A program made the translations under genes and the position numbers. A stretch of DNA of 64,000 nt from Brevundimonas sp. Root1279 (lineage in GTDB: Bacteria > Pseudomonadota > Alphaproteobacteria > Caulobacterales > Caulobacteraceae), in contig NZ_LMEB01000004.1 of NCBI RefSeq assembly GCF_001425945.1, positions 172,537 to 236,536 on the forward strand, written 5' to 3'. Shown here piece by piece: positions 63,587-64,000 of this stretch. Within the stretch, counting starts at the first letter, position 1, and each line of letters opens with the position of its first letter. A model generated the notes under the pieces. That model did no database searches, was not told the origin of the DNA, and saw only the letters and a list, made by a program, of their open reading frames with translations.

Positions 63587-64000
63587 ATGCACCTGATCGA
63601 GACCACCCTGCTGCTGTTGCTGGCGGTCGTGGTCTCCGGATCGATTGCGCGCATGACGCGGATCGCCCTGCCGCTGGTCCAGATCGCCCTGGGCGCGGCC
63701 ATCGTCCTGGTCACGGGGTCGACCGTCGATCTCGAGCCGGACATCTTCTTCCTGCTCTTCCTGCCGCCGCTGCTGTTCCTCGACGGCTGGCGCATCCCCA
63801 AGGAAGACCTGTTCCGGGACGGGGTGGTGATCCTTGAGCTCGCCCTCGGCCTGGTGCTGTTCACGGTCGTGGGGCTCGGCTTCCTCCTGAGTTGGATGAT
63901 CCCCGACATGCCCCTGGCGGTGGCCTTCGCCCTGGCCGCCATCCTCTCGCCGACCGACCCCATCGCGGTGAAGTCGATCGCCGGCCGCGCGCCCATTCCG
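63587..64000 (+). CDS. Na+/H+ antiporter (CPA1/NhaP type), 5' part, cut by window end
   Basis: The visible 138 codons have four hydrophobic segments: LLLLLAVVVSGSIARM, LVQIALGAAIVLV, IFFLLFLPPLLFLDGWRI (the FFLxLLPPI-type amiloride-binding motif) and VVILELALGLVLFTVVGLGFLL, ending in AFALAAILSPTDPIAVKSI with the Asp-Pro-type ion site of NhaP proteins. It starts with ATG 63587, 16 bases after hflX. The C-terminal two thirds lie outside the window. Confidence 0.9.
   Translation, partial: MHLIETTLLLLLAVVVSGSIARMTRIALPLVQIALGAAIVLVTGSTVDLEPDIFFLLFLPPLLFLDGWRIPKEDLFRDGVVILELALGLVLFTVVGLGFLLSWMIPDMPLAVAFALAAILSPTDPIAVKSIAGRAPIP

Overview
The window is about 64 kb of dense, GC-rich (roughly 65-70%) chromosomal DNA from an alphaproteobacterium. 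Several features point to Caulobacterales, most like Brevundimonas or Caulobacter: a PopA-like receiver/degenerate-GGDEF protein (49450-50778), a double cold-shock-domain protein, the gene order yceD-plsX-fabH-ihfA-merR and nifR3/dusB-ntrY-ntrX-dat-hfq-hflX, GANTC (CcrM) sites, and promoters resembling the Caulobacter housekeeping consensus (TTG... / GCTANAWC). No insertion sequence, prophage, integrase or CRISPR array was seen. The genus is an inference; no database search was possible.

Layout. 1-4 kb: riboflavin operon (3' end of ribE, ribBX-type ribBA, ribH) continuing into nusB, thiL and a Tat-type exported protein. 4-7 kb: proton-pumping pyrophosphatase hppA, facing bamE, with a terminator for each. 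7-11 kb: a cytochrome bc1 chaperone-like gene, yceD, plsX, fabH, ihfA and a merR regulator, then tRNA-Pro(GGG). 11-15.5 kb: ldhA, two small membrane proteins, heme A synthase ctaA and a DUF839/PhoX-like exported protein. 15.6-25.5 kb: rplM-rpsI, a small gene coupled to argC, a serine hydrolase, lipoprotein MsrB, PHA synthase phaC, glpX-recJ. 25.5-28.9 kb: two identical tRNA-Glu genes, the double-CSD gene, a DUF192 lipoprotein, tRNA-Pro(TGG), an NDUFS4-like complex I subunit, tRNA-Arg(TCT), then a ParD-like antitoxin gene overlapping a methionine aminopeptidase gene behind an inverted-repeat operator. 29-38 kb: HAD phosphatase, exonuclease III, cystathionine beta-lyase, an orphan amino-acid binding lipoprotein next to a DAACS symporter, a 3-mercaptopyruvate sulfurtransferase and cyclopropane fatty acid synthase. 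37.7-42 kb: a lipopolysaccharide inner-core set (kdsA, hldE, hldD) ending in a DUF3089 hydrolase-fold protein that lacks its serine nucleophile. 42-57 kb: recG, sdhE, mfd, SRPBCC and ArsR-like genes, popA, a YihY membrane protein, tusA, pncC/cinA, a fused MFS/spermidine-synthase protein, ispDF. 56-64 kb: dusB-ntrY-ntrX-dat, hfq, hflX and the start of a Na+/H+ antiporter.

Most co-directional neighbours overlap by 1-4 bases (ATGA, GTGA, TGATG), so translational coupling is the rule. Convergent neighbours very often share the four bases CTAG as both stop codons, without a hairpin between them. The most unusual items are the ParD-like/MAP pair with its operator, the DUF3089 protein with a Glu at the nucleophile position, the ribBX variant, the GANTC cluster and alternative hairpins before ihfA, the lack of ntrBC between dusB and ntrY, and the CTAG stop pattern.
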